DNA of 64,000 nucleotides, from NCBI RefSeq assembly GCF_003319175.1, contig NZ_QOHK01000006.1:186001-250000 (forward strand), read 5' to 3'. The number at the start of each line of letters is the position of its first letter. The first letter of the stretch is position 1. This DNA comes from Blastococcus sp. TF02-8. Lineage in GTDB: Bacteria; Actinomycetota; Actinomycetes; Mycobacteriales; Geodermatophilaceae. The position numbers and the translations under genes are program-made. Positions 42,605 to 51,100 of the stretch are shown here, one piece after another. The notes under the pieces are model-generated. The model had not been told where the DNA came from. It saw nothing but the letters and a program-made list of their open reading frames with translations, and did no database searches.

Positions 42605-45600
42605 TTCGTCACCCAGAACCGGGAGCCCTCGGGACCCTCGACGCCGTCGCCCTCGCCCGCCGCACCGGCGTGGACGGTGACCGCGAGCACCTCCCCGGCC
42701 AGCTGCTCGGCGTGCTCCTCGAGCGCCTGCGCCAGCACGCCGTCGGCCGTCCACCGCAGCTCGATGCGGTCGCTCACCTCCAGGCCGGAGGCCTTGCGGG
42801 CCTCCTGCACCAGGCGGACCACCTCGCGGACCAGACCGGCCCGCTCCAGCTCCGGGGTGAGCTCGAGGTCGAGGGCGACGGTGAGCCCGCCGGCGCTGGC
42901 CACCGTCCAGCCCTCGCGCGGGGTCTCGGTGACGATCAGGTCCCCGTCCTCCAACGGAACCGGTGCGCCCTCGACCTCGACGGTCGCCGTCCCGGCCCGG
43001 TAGGCCGCCACCAGAGCGGCGGCGTCGGTCGCGGCGACGGCCTTCGCCACCGCCTGCACCTGCTTGCCCATCCGGCGGCCGACCGCACGGAAGTCGATCT
43101 TCACGCTGACGTCGACCAGGTCCCCGCCGACCGCGGCGAGCTCGAGGACCTCGGCCACGTTGAGCTCGTCGGCCACCTCGGCCACCAGGTCGCGGGGGAG
43201 GGAGGCCCAGCCCGGTGCGGCGACGACGGCGCGCGCCAGCGGCTGCCGGGTGCGCACCTTGGCCGAGGTGCGGGCGGAGCGGCCCAGCTCGACGAGGCGG
43301 CGGACCAGGTCCATCTGCGCGACGAGGGTGTCGTCGAGGGCATCGGCGTCCACCTCCGGCCAGGAGGCCAGGTGCACGGAGTCGACCGCGTCCGCCTTGC
43401 CCGGGACCACGGCGCGCACCCACACCTCGTCGGTGACGAACGGCGTGAACGGGGCCATGAGGCGGGTCAGACCGTCGAGCACCTCGTGCAGCGTGGCCAG
43501 CGCCGAGGCGTCGCCGTCCCAGAAGCGGCGGCGCGAGCGCCGGACGTACCAGTTGGACAGGTCGTCGACGAACTGCGCGAGCAGCCGGCCGGCGCCCTGG
43601 GTGTCGAAGGCCTCCAGCGCGGCGGTGACGTCACGGGTGACGGCGGCCAGCTCGGCCAGCGCCCAGCGGTCCAGCAGCGGCCGCTCCGCCCGGGCCGGAG
43701 CGGGGGAGGCTCCGTCGCCACCCGGCCCACCCCAGCCGTTGGTCTCGGCGTACAGCGTGAAGAAGCTCGCGGCGTTCCAGTAGGTGAGCAGGACCTTGCG
43801 GACCACCTCGGACAGCGTCTCGTGGCCCACCCGGCGGGCCGACCACGGCGAACCGCCGGCCAGCATGAACCAGCGGACGGCGTCGGCGCCGTGCCGGTCC
43901 ATCAGCGGGATCGGCTCGAGGATGTTGCCGAGGTGCTTGCTCATCTTCCGGCCGTCCTCGGCCAGGATGTGGCCCAGGCACAGCACGTTCTCGTAGGAGC
44001 TCTTCTCGAAGACGAGGGTGCCGACCGCCATCAGCGAGTAGAACCAGCCGCGGGTCTGGTCGATCGCCTCGGCGATGAAGTGCGCCGGGTAGGCGGCCTC
44101 GAACTGCTCCTGGTTGCGGTAGGGAGCGCCCCACTGGGCGAAGGGCATCGAGCCCGAGTCGTACCAGGCGTCGATGACCTGCGGCACCCGCCGGTAGGTG
44201 CCCTCCTCGCCGTCGACGGTGAAGGTCACCTCGTCGATGAACGGGCGGTGCGGGTCGAGGTCGGAGAGGTCGCGGCCGGTCAGCTCCGACAGCTCGGCGA
44301 GCGAGCCGACGACGACCATGCGGGCGGGGTCGGCGTCGTTGCGCCAGACCGGCAGCGGCGTGCCCCAGTACCGGTCGCGGGAGAGCGCCCAGTCGACGTT
44401 GTTGTCCAGCCAGTCGCCGTAGCGGCCGGTCTTGATGTTCTCCGGGAACCAGTTCGTCTTCTCGTTCTCGGCGAGCAGCTCGCTCTTGATGGCGCTGGTC
44501 CGGATGTACCAGGACGGCTGCGCGTAGTACATGAGCGGCGTGTGGCAGCGCCAGCAGTGCGGATAGCTGTGCTCGTACCGGATCTCGCGGAACAGCACAC
44601 CGCGCGCCTTCAGGTCCTCGACCAGGCCTGCGTCGGCAGCCTTGAAGAAGTGCCCGCCCACGAGCGGCATGTCGGCAAGGAAGTGGCCGGTCGCGTCGAT
44701 CGGGTTCACCACGGGCAGGCCGTAGCCGCGGCAGACGGCGAGGTCGTCGGCGCCGAAGGCGGGGGACTGGTGGACCAGCCCGGTGCCGTCGTCGGTGGTG
44801 ACGTACTCGGCGAGGACGACGAAGTGGGCATCCCCCTCGGGGAACTCCACCAGCTCGAAGGGCCGCCGGTAGTGCGTGCGCTCCCACTCGCGACCCGGCG
44901 CCCGGCCCAGCACCTCGGCGTCCTCGCCCAGGACGGCGGCCAGCAGCGGCTCGGCCACGACCACGGGCACGTCGTCGGTGCCGGCGGCACGGGCCACCAC
45001 GTAGGTCACCTCGGGGTGCACGGCGACCGCGGTGTTGCTCGGCAGCGTCCACGGCGTCGTCGTCCAGACCAGCAGGTCGGCCTTGCCGGCCCACTCGCCG
45101 TCGAGGACCGGCATGCGGACGTACACCGAGGGGTCGGTGATCGTCTCGTACCCCTGGGCGACCTCGTGGTCGGACAGCCCCGTCCCGCAGCGCGGGCAGT
45201 AGGGGGCGACGCGGTGGTCCTCGACCAGCAGACCCTTGCCGTGGATCTGCTTGAGCGACCACCACACGCTCTCGATGTAGCTGGGGTTCATCGTCCAGTA
45301 GGCCTGGGAGAAGTCGACCCAGTAGCCCATGCGGCGGGTGAGGTCGGCGAAGTCCGCGACGTGCTTCTCCACCGACTCGCGGCAGCGGGCGTTGAACTCG
45401 GCGATGCCGTAGCGCTCGATGTCGGGCTTGCCGGCGAAACCCAGCTGCTGCTCGACCGCGATCTCCACGGGCAGGCCGTGGCAGTCCCAGCCGGCGCGGC
45501 GGGGCACGTGCCAGCCCTGCATCGTCTTGAACCGGGGGAAGACGTCCTTGAAGGCGCGGGCCTCGATGTGGTGGGTGCCGGGGCGGCCGTTGGCGGTCGG

Positions 45601-45759
45601 CGGACCCTCGTAGACGTTCCACTGCGGGCGACCCCGCGAGGCCTCCAGCGACCGGTCGAAGACCTTCTCGCTCTCCCAGCGCTCGAGGATGGCGTGCTCG
45701 AGGGCGGGCAGGTCGACCTGCGGGGGCAGCGCGGCGAAGGGACCGGTGGGAGCGCTCAC
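42598..45759 (-). CDS. ileS: Isoleucine--tRNA ligase
   Basis: A 1053-residue class I aminoacyl-tRNA synthetase. The HIGH-like sequence is NGRPGTHHIEA near residue 58, the editing (CP1) domain spans roughly residues 190-410, KMSKHLGN near residue 603 is the KMSKS loop, and an anticodon-binding domain plus a long C-terminal extension follow. Length, GTHH and KMSKH fit the eukaryote-like type 2 IleS, the type associated with reduced mupirocin sensitivity, rather than the about 930-residue type 1. It starts with GTG. Only 95 bases separate it from the divergent antiporter gene, too little for a T-box leader. Confidence 0.95.
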   Translation of the reverse strand: MSAPTGPFAALPPQVDLPALEHAILERWESEKVFDRSLEASRGRPQWNVYEGPPTANGRPGTHHIEARAFKDVFPRFKTMQGWHVPRRAGWDCHGLPVEIAVEQQLGFAGKPDIERYGIAEFNARCRESVEKHVADFADLTRRMGYWVDFSQAYWTMNPSYIESVWWSLKQIHGKGLLVEDHRVAPYCPRCGTGLSDHEVAQGYETITDPSVYVRMPVLDGEWAGKADLLVWTTTPWTLPSNTAVAVHPEVTYVVARAAGTDDVPVVVAEPLLAAVLGEDAEVLGRAPGREWERTHYRRPFELVEFPEGDAHFVVLAEYVTTDDGTGLVHQSPAFGADDLAVCRGYGLPVVNPIDATGHFLADMPLVGGHFFKAADAGLVEDLKARGVLFREIRYEHSYPHCWRCHTPLMYYAQPSWYIRTSAIKSELLAENEKTNWFPENIKTGRYGDWLDNNVDWALSRDRYWGTPLPVWRNDADPARMVVVGSLAELSELTGRDLSDLDPHRPFIDEVTFTVDGEEGTYRRVPQVIDAWYDSGSMPFAQWGAPYRNQEQFEAAYPAHFIAEAIDQTRGWFYSLMAVGTLVFEKSSYENVLCLGHILAEDGRKMSKHLGNILEPIPLMDRHGADAVRWFMLAGGSPWSARRVGHETLSEVVRKVLLTYWNAASFFTLYAETNGWGGPGGDGASPAPARAERPLLDRWALAELAAVTRDVTAALEAFDTQGAGRLLAQFVDDLSNWYVRRSRRRFWDGDASALATLHEVLDGLTRLMAPFTPFVTDEVWVRAVVPGKADAVDSVHLASWPEVDADALDDTLVAQMDLVRRLVELGRSARTSAKVRTRQPLARAVVAAPGWASLPRDLVAEVADELNVAEVLELAAVGGDLVDVSVKIDFRAVGRRMGKQVQAVAKAVAATDAAALVAAYRAGTATVEVEGAPVPLEDGDLIVTETPREGWTVASAGGLTVALDLELTPELERAGLVREVVRLVQEARKASGLEVSDRIELRWTADGVLAQALEEHAEQLAGEVLAVTVHAGAAGEGDGVEGPEGSRFWVTKA

Positions 45760-45840
45760 GTCTCCATTCTCCCCGAACCGGCAAACGGGTTCGCCGGTGC
45801 GTCCCGGCGCGCCCGCGAGCCGGTACGGGAGACTGCCCCC

Positions 45841-45858
45841 ATGAGGGGGGCTCGGTGA
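45841..45858 (+). CDS. Five-codon leader ORF (MRGAR) coupled to the antiporter
   Basis: ATG-AGG-GGG-GCT-CGG-TGA. Its stop overlaps the antiporter GTG (GTGA) and a -10-like GAGACT ends six bases before its ATG. The ATG lies inside a small CCCCC-ATGA-GGGGG hairpin. Whether it is translated is unknown; the arrangement would allow translational coupling. Confidence 0.35.
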   Translation: MRGAR

Positions 45859-47366
45859 ACACCACGGTCACGGTCGCCCTCGCCGTCGGCGCGGTCGTGG
45901 TGCTGCTGGCCGCCGTCGCGCTGCGCCTGGCCGACCGGCTGGGCCTGCCCAGCCTGCTGCTCTACCTGGCCATCGGCGTGGCCCTGGGGGAGAGCGGGCT
46001 CGGGGTCCAGTTCGAGGACTACTCGCTCACCCAGACCCTCGGCGTCGCCGCGCTGCTGGTGATCCTCGCCGAGGGCGGGCTGACCACCCGGTGGGCCGAC
46101 GTCCGGCGGGCGCTCGGGCCGGGGCTCAGCCTGGCCACGGTCGGCGTGATGGTCAGCATCGGCGTCACCGGTGCGGTGAGCGTGTGGCTGCTCGGGTGGT
46201 CGTGGGGCTTCGCGCTCCTGGTCGCGGCGGTGATCAGCTCGACCGACGCCGCCGCCGTGTTCGCCACCCTGCGCCGCCTGCCGCTGCCGAGGCGGCTGGC
46301 GGCGTCGCTGGAGACCGAGAGCGGCCTCAACGACGCCCCGGTGATCCTGCTGGTCGTCGTCCTCTCCGACGTGCTGACCGAGGGCACCTCCGGTCCGTGG
46401 TGGCAGGTGCCGGTGGTCGTCGTCGCCGAACTGGCCGGGGGAGCGGCGCTGGGGCTGCTCGTCGGGTTCGGCGGGGCGGAGCTGCTGCGCCGGGTCGCCT
46501 TGCCGCTGTCGGGCTTCTACCCGCTGGCCACCCTCGCGCTGTGCGTGCTGGCCTTCGCCGGCGCCTCGCTGCTGCACACCTCGGGCTTCGTCGCCGTCTA
46601 CCTGTGCGGGCTGGTGCTGGGCAACGCCACGCTGCCGCACCGCTCGGCGAGCATCGGCTTCGCGGAGGGCATGGCGTCCCTGGCGCAGATCGGGCTGTTC
46701 GTGATGCTGGGGCTGCTGGTCTCGCCGGCGCGGTTGCCCGACGCGGTGGGCCCGGCGCTGGTGGTCGGTGGTGCGCTGCTGCTGCTCGCCCGGCCGCTGT
46801 CGGTGCTGGCCAGCCTGGTCTGGTTCCGCTTCCCGCCCCGGCAGCAGGCGTTCATCGCGTGGGCCGGGCTGCGCGGGGCGGTGCCGATCGTCGTCGCCAC
46901 CTTCCCGCTCACCGCGCAGGTACCGGGGGCGACGACGGTCTTCGACACCGTGTTCGTGCTCGTCGTCGTCTTCACCCTGGTGCAGGGCTGGTCGCTGCCC
47001 TGGGTCGCGCGGCGGCTGGGCATCGGTGCGCCGCTGACGCCGCGGGAGATCCAGGTGGAGGCCGCGCCCCTGGAGGAGCTGGACGCCGAGCTGATGCAGA
47101 TGACCGTGCCCAGCGGCTCGCGGTTGCACGGCGTCTACCTGCCGGAGCTCCGGCTGCCCGAGGACGCCGCGGTGGTGCTGATCGTCCGGCAGGGGCGGTC
47201 GTTCGTGCCCGACGAGACGACGCGGCTGATGCGCGGGGACCAGGCGCTGCTGGTGTCGGCGCGGCGGTCGCGGGCCGAGGCGGAGCGCCGGCTGCGAGCG
47301 GTCAGCCGGGCCGGCCGGCTGGCCATGTGGCGCGGCGAGTCCGGCCGCCCCGACGAGACCGACTGA
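45855..47366 (+). CDS. Potassium/proton antiporter (CPA1 family, with TrkA-C domain)
   Basis: A 503-residue transporter with twelve to thirteen membrane helices (residues 5-390) of the Na+/H+ exchanger fold, closest to CvrA/NhaP2-type K+/H+ antiporters. ISSTDAAAVFATLR near residue 126 and ETESGLNDAPVILLVV near residue 155 (the acidic ND motif) are the ion-binding regions; AGLRGAVPIVVATFPL near residue 338 is also typical. Residues about 400-480 form a cytoplasmic TrkA-C (RCK-C) domain for ligand control. The 3' 46 bases are duplicated 676 bases downstream. Start GTG overlaps a five-codon ORF. Confidence 0.9.
   Translation: MNTTVTVALAVGAVVVLLAAVALRLADRLGLPSLLLYLAIGVALGESGLGVQFEDYSLTQTLGVAALLVILAEGGLTTRWADVRRALGPGLSLATVGVMVSIGVTGAVSVWLLGWSWGFALLVAAVISSTDAAAVFATLRRLPLPRRLAASLETESGLNDAPVILLVVVLSDVLTEGTSGPWWQVPVVVVAELAGGAALGLLVGFGGAELLRRVALPLSGFYPLATLALCVLAFAGASLLHTSGFVAVYLCGLVLGNATLPHRSASIGFAEGMASLAQIGLFVMLGLLVSPARLPDAVGPALVVGGALLLLARPLSVLASLVWFRFPPRQQAFIAWAGLRGAVPIVVATFPLTAQVPGATTVFDTVFVLVVVFTLVQGWSLPWVARRLGIGAPLTPREIQVEAAPLEELDAELMQMTVPSGSRLHGVYLPELRLPEDAAVVLIVRQGRSFVPDETTRLMRGDQALLVSARRSRAEAERRLRAVSRAGRLAMWRGESGRPDETD
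47318..47363 (+). repeat. Direct repeat copy 1 (3' end of antiporter gene)
   Basis: Encodes LAMWRGESGRPDETD, the last residues of the antiporter. It matches 47994-48039 at 44 of 46 positions. Confidence 0.95.
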
Positions 47367-47466
47367 GCGCTCCCCGCCGCAGGCCATGGCCCCCTGCCGG
47401 ACGTTCCGTCGGCCGAGATGTCCTGCCGTGGGGCAACGCCTGGCGGGCCGTCCGGACACGGTGGGC

Positions 47467-47472
47467 TAGAAA
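47467..47472 (+). promoter_or_regulatory. Leaderless -10 element TAGAAA
   Basis: TAGAAA ends six bases before the GTG of the lipoprotein-like gene. It agrees with the other leaderless starts here in spacing. Confidence 0.45.
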
Positions 47473-47478
47473 TCTCTC

Positions 47479-48069
47479 GTGCCTGCGTCGTCGGACCGAT
47501 CCCTGTTCGTCTGGCTCGCGCTGGCCGGCTGTCTCGCCGGGCTGGGCGCCGCCACCGTGTCAGCTCTCGATGAGTCGTCCGCATCCGTTGCGGTCTCGAA
47601 CGAGGACGGGGAGTGGGAGATCACCTCGCTGGTCTGCGACGAGGCGATCAGCCGCGTGGAGGTGCAGCAGGTCGACGCGCCCTCGGGCGGCGGGACCGGC
47701 CCGGTCCTGTGGCGGGTCGAGTCGGATTCGTCCTCGACGGAGACGTCGGTCCGGGTCGGTGAGGCCCCCCGCGGCTTCGAGGTCGTCGTCCCGCTGGAAG
47801 AGCCCCTGCCCCGCGACCGGACGCTGCGCGTCGCCGTCTCCGCCGGGGAGGACGAGTCCGTCGTCGACTGCGACTGGCGGACGTGCCGTCGGGCACTGTG
47901 TGGGTCGACGGCGAGGCGGTCACTCGCGCCGACTTCCAGACCGACCACGCGGGCTGACGGCTGCCGGAAGCCGAAGGTGAGCATCGATCAACCGCTGGCG
48001 ATGTGGCGCGGGGAGTCCGGCCGCCCCGACGAGACCGACCGGAGGCGCGGAACGCTCCGGGCTCGTTAG
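47479..48069 (+). CDS. Putative lipoprotein, probably frameshifted near its 3' end
   Basis: The open frame gives 196 residues. Residues 1-28 form a signal sequence with a possible lipobox LAGC (residues 15-18), followed by an acidic exported domain (residues 30-130). Near 47876 the frame seems to have lost one base: the frame reached by adding it continues sensibly (ADVPSGTVWVDGEAV...) and stops at 47955-47957, whereas the actual frame turns Arg/Cys-rich and runs into a copy of the antiporter C-terminus (LAMWRGESGRPDETD). So the original protein probably had about 159 residues. No family was recognised. A sequencing error at that base is possible. Confidence 0.6.
   Translation: MPASSDRSLFVWLALAGCLAGLGAATVSALDESSASVAVSNEDGEWEITSLVCDEAISRVEVQQVDAPSGGGTGPVLWRVESDSSSTETSVRVGEAPRGFEVVVPLEEPLPRDRTLRVAVSAGEDESVVDCDWRTCRRALCGSTARRSLAPTSRPTTRADGCRKPKVSIDQPLAMWRGESGRPDETDRRRGTLRAR
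47994..48039 (+). repeat. Direct repeat copy 2 (antiporter 3' end remnant)
   Basis: Second copy of 47318-47363, two mismatches (48000, 48012), lacking the TGA stop. It is read in the same frame and fused to the frameshifted lipoprotein gene. Confidence 0.95.
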
Positions 48070-48181
48070 TAACGATCTGGACACGCGTTGTAACAATGCC
48101 CGTCGCCTGCGTCGTTGACCTGCGATCTTTCGCGGCAGTCGCTTGCGTGCACCGCGCAAGCATCGGGTTGGGGGACGTCGC

Positions 48182-51100
48182 GTGCAGGTTCGTCATGGGT
48201 TTCGGCGGGTTCCGCGTTGGCATGCGCGTGCCGCTGTCGGGGTGATCCTCGCGGCCGCGCTGAGCGTCAGCGTGCTGGAGGTGGTTCCCGCTCAGGCTGC
48301 TCCGGAGAGCACCACCCTCCCGGACGCTGCGTTCGAGGGAGTGCCCGAGGCGGCCGTGCCGGTACCGGCGGCCGATGCAGCCGTGTCCCCGGCTCCCGGA
48401 CTGCCGACCGAGTTGCTGTCGAACCCGGCGTTCATGGCTGAAGGGCGGCTCGCGGACGAGCCCGCTGACACCGGCCCCGTACCCAAGCCTGGAGGGCTTC
48501 TCGACACGACGGATCTTCCGGATTCGGCGTTCGACAAGGCGTTCACCAAGGCAAAGGCCAGCGGTCGACCGGTCGAACTGGCGGCCGAGACCACCGAGAC
48601 GACGATCGCTTTCGTCCAGCCTGATGGCTCCGTCCGCGTTCAGGCGGCAGCCGGGCCGGTGCGTACCGATGTCGACGGCAAGTGGGTCGACGTCGACACG
48701 ACGCTGAAAGTGACCACGAAGGGCGTGCGGCCGGCCGCCGTGACCGGGGACATCACGTTCTCCGCAGGTGGCGACACGTCGATGGTGTCGTTGGGTGACG
48801 GCGACGGAACTCGGATCTCTCTCGACTGGCAAGGAAAGCTGCCGAAGCCTCGGCTGTCCGGGGATACGGCGACGTACCGCGACGTGCTGCCGGGCGTGGA
48901 CCTGATCCTCGTCGCGACGAGGCAGGGCTTCCAGCAACACCTGGTGGTGAAGAAGCGTCCGACCCCCACGACTCTCGACGAGCTCACGCGTCTCGAGTTC
49001 CCGATGACCACGGACGGCGCAACCGTCGACGAGGCTGCCGGCGATCAGCTGCGCGTGACCAAGTCCGGTGCCGTCGTGGGCAGCGCTGCTCCGCCTGTCA
49101 TGTGGGACGCGCGGACCGATCCGGTGACCGGTGGGCCGGCTGTCGTGACGGCCATCGGCCTGGACCTGGCTGACCCGACCAGGACCGGCACCGATGCGAC
49201 GCTCGTCCTGCACCCGCCGAGCCGCGTCCTGACCGACCCAGCCACCGTGTACCCCGTCACCATCGACCCGGGCCCGACCCTGGGGTGGCTGGGCAGTGCC
49301 TTCGTGCAGTCCAACATCGCCAACACCCCCCAGGGCGGTTCCACGGAGTTGCGCATCGGGAGCTACGACGGCGGGACGACGCGCGCGCTGTCGCTGTTGC
49401 GCTTCGACGTCTCGACTGCGGTCAACCGACAGGTGCAGTCGGCCACGTTGCGGTTGTTCGAGACCTGGGCGCCCTCGTGCTCGCCCAGGTGGATGGACAT
49501 TCGAAAGGCGGCAGACTTCGACCCGTACGGGGTCACCTGGAACAGCCGCCCGTGGGTCGACTGGTCCACCTCGGGAATCCTCGCCAACGCCAACGTCGCC
49601 TACGGGTACGGCGGATGCCCCGCGAACTGGGTCAACTTCTCGATGACTGACTGGCTCCGCCGTTACGCCAACCTGGACAACGACATGGGCGACGTCATGC
49701 CGCTTGCTGTGACTGCGGGCAGCGACACCGACTCCATGGCATGGAAGAAGTTCAACTCCGGGAACGCCTCGAGCAACGTACCGACTCTGGAGTTCACCTA
49801 CGACGGGTCCTGCGACCAGTACTACGGCAACGTCATCTGCGGTGAGATCCGCCAGAAGTGGCAATCGCAGGGTGGCGCAAACGGCTGGCTGGGATTACCG
49901 GTGACCACAAATGCGCTCACTCCCAACGGGCGGGGCTACTACAACGAGTTCGAGCACGGCTCCATCTACTGGACCCCGGCGACCGGTGCCCGCTTCATCA
50001 GGGGCGAGATCCGGGACAAGTGGGTCGAGCTCGGCGCCGAGAACGGTCGACTTGGTTTTCCGATCTCCGACGAGTCGTGCACCCTGCGGGACGGGGGCTG
50101 CTACATCTCCATGGAGGGAGGCTCGATCCACTGGTCACCCACGACCGGCGCCCATGTGACGTGGGGAGAGATCCGGTCCAAGTGGGCCCAGCTGGGCTGG
50201 GAGACCTCGCATCTCGGCTACCCCACCAGCGATGAGATCTGCGCCGACAATGGCTGCCACAACGACTTCGAACGGGGCGCCATCTACTGGAGTGCGGGGA
50301 CTGGAGCGCACAACGTCCAGGGTGAGATCTACAAGAGGTGGGCTTCGATCGGGCTGAGCAAGTCCTATCTCGGCTTCCCGCAGGCGGACGAGAGTTGTGG
50401 CCAGAGCAGTTGCTCCGTCGTCTTTCAGAACGGGGCGATCCACTGGTCCCAGGCGTCAGGCGCGTTCGACATCACCGGCGCGATCCGGAGTCGCTGGACG
50501 GAGCTTGGTGGTGAACCGAGCTGGCTGGGCATGCCGACGAGCGGACCCATCCCGGTCGCCGGAGGGGCGCGTCAGGAGTTCCAGGGCGGGAACATCGTCT
50601 TCGATCAGCGCACCGGCACGACTGTCGTGGGCGCTGGCTCGCTGAAGTACCCCACCCAGTTCCAGCGGGTGACGCAGGCACGTACGCAGCTGCAGGCCTC
50701 GGCCAAGGTTCGGCCTGGCGGCGACTCCTACGACGCCGTTCGCTTCGAGTGGCGCCCGTACAGCCTGTCGCCGACCGAGAACTGGGCTCGTGTCGAGCCG
50801 TCGAAGCTCGCGCTCCAGGACGGCGGCGCCGTGGCGGACGAGTGGTTGCCGGTTACCGACCAGGAGGGCGGAAGCAAGACCTCCACTCTGTACACGTGGA
50901 ATGCCACGTCCTCGATCACGACGGACGGACTCGCCCAGGTCCGCGCCTGCTTCCGCCTGGCCGGCAAGACCGACGAGCGGTGCACCGGCGTCACCCAGAT
51001 CACCGTCGACCGCGCGGGTCTCACCGGCGCGAACGCGACGTCGAACCTCGGGCCTGGCACGGTCGGGCTGCTGACCGGTGCGTATGCGGTCGTCGGCAGG

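Noticed and set aside
45760-45854. T-box leader for ileS
   Set aside because: Actinobacterial ileS genes often have one, but only 95 bases separate it from the divergent antiporter gene and no T-box core sequence or specifier stem is visible.
42670-45858. 1062-codon open frame antisense to ileS
   Set aside because: ileS is unmistakable on the minus strand; the plus frame is a GC-skew shadow. Only its last five codons (MRGAR) are of interest as a leader ORF.
48143-48181. TTG start 39 bases upstream for the RHS gene
   Set aside because: GTG 48182 has a better ribosome-binding site and gives a normal signal peptide; the longer version adds 13 basic residues.
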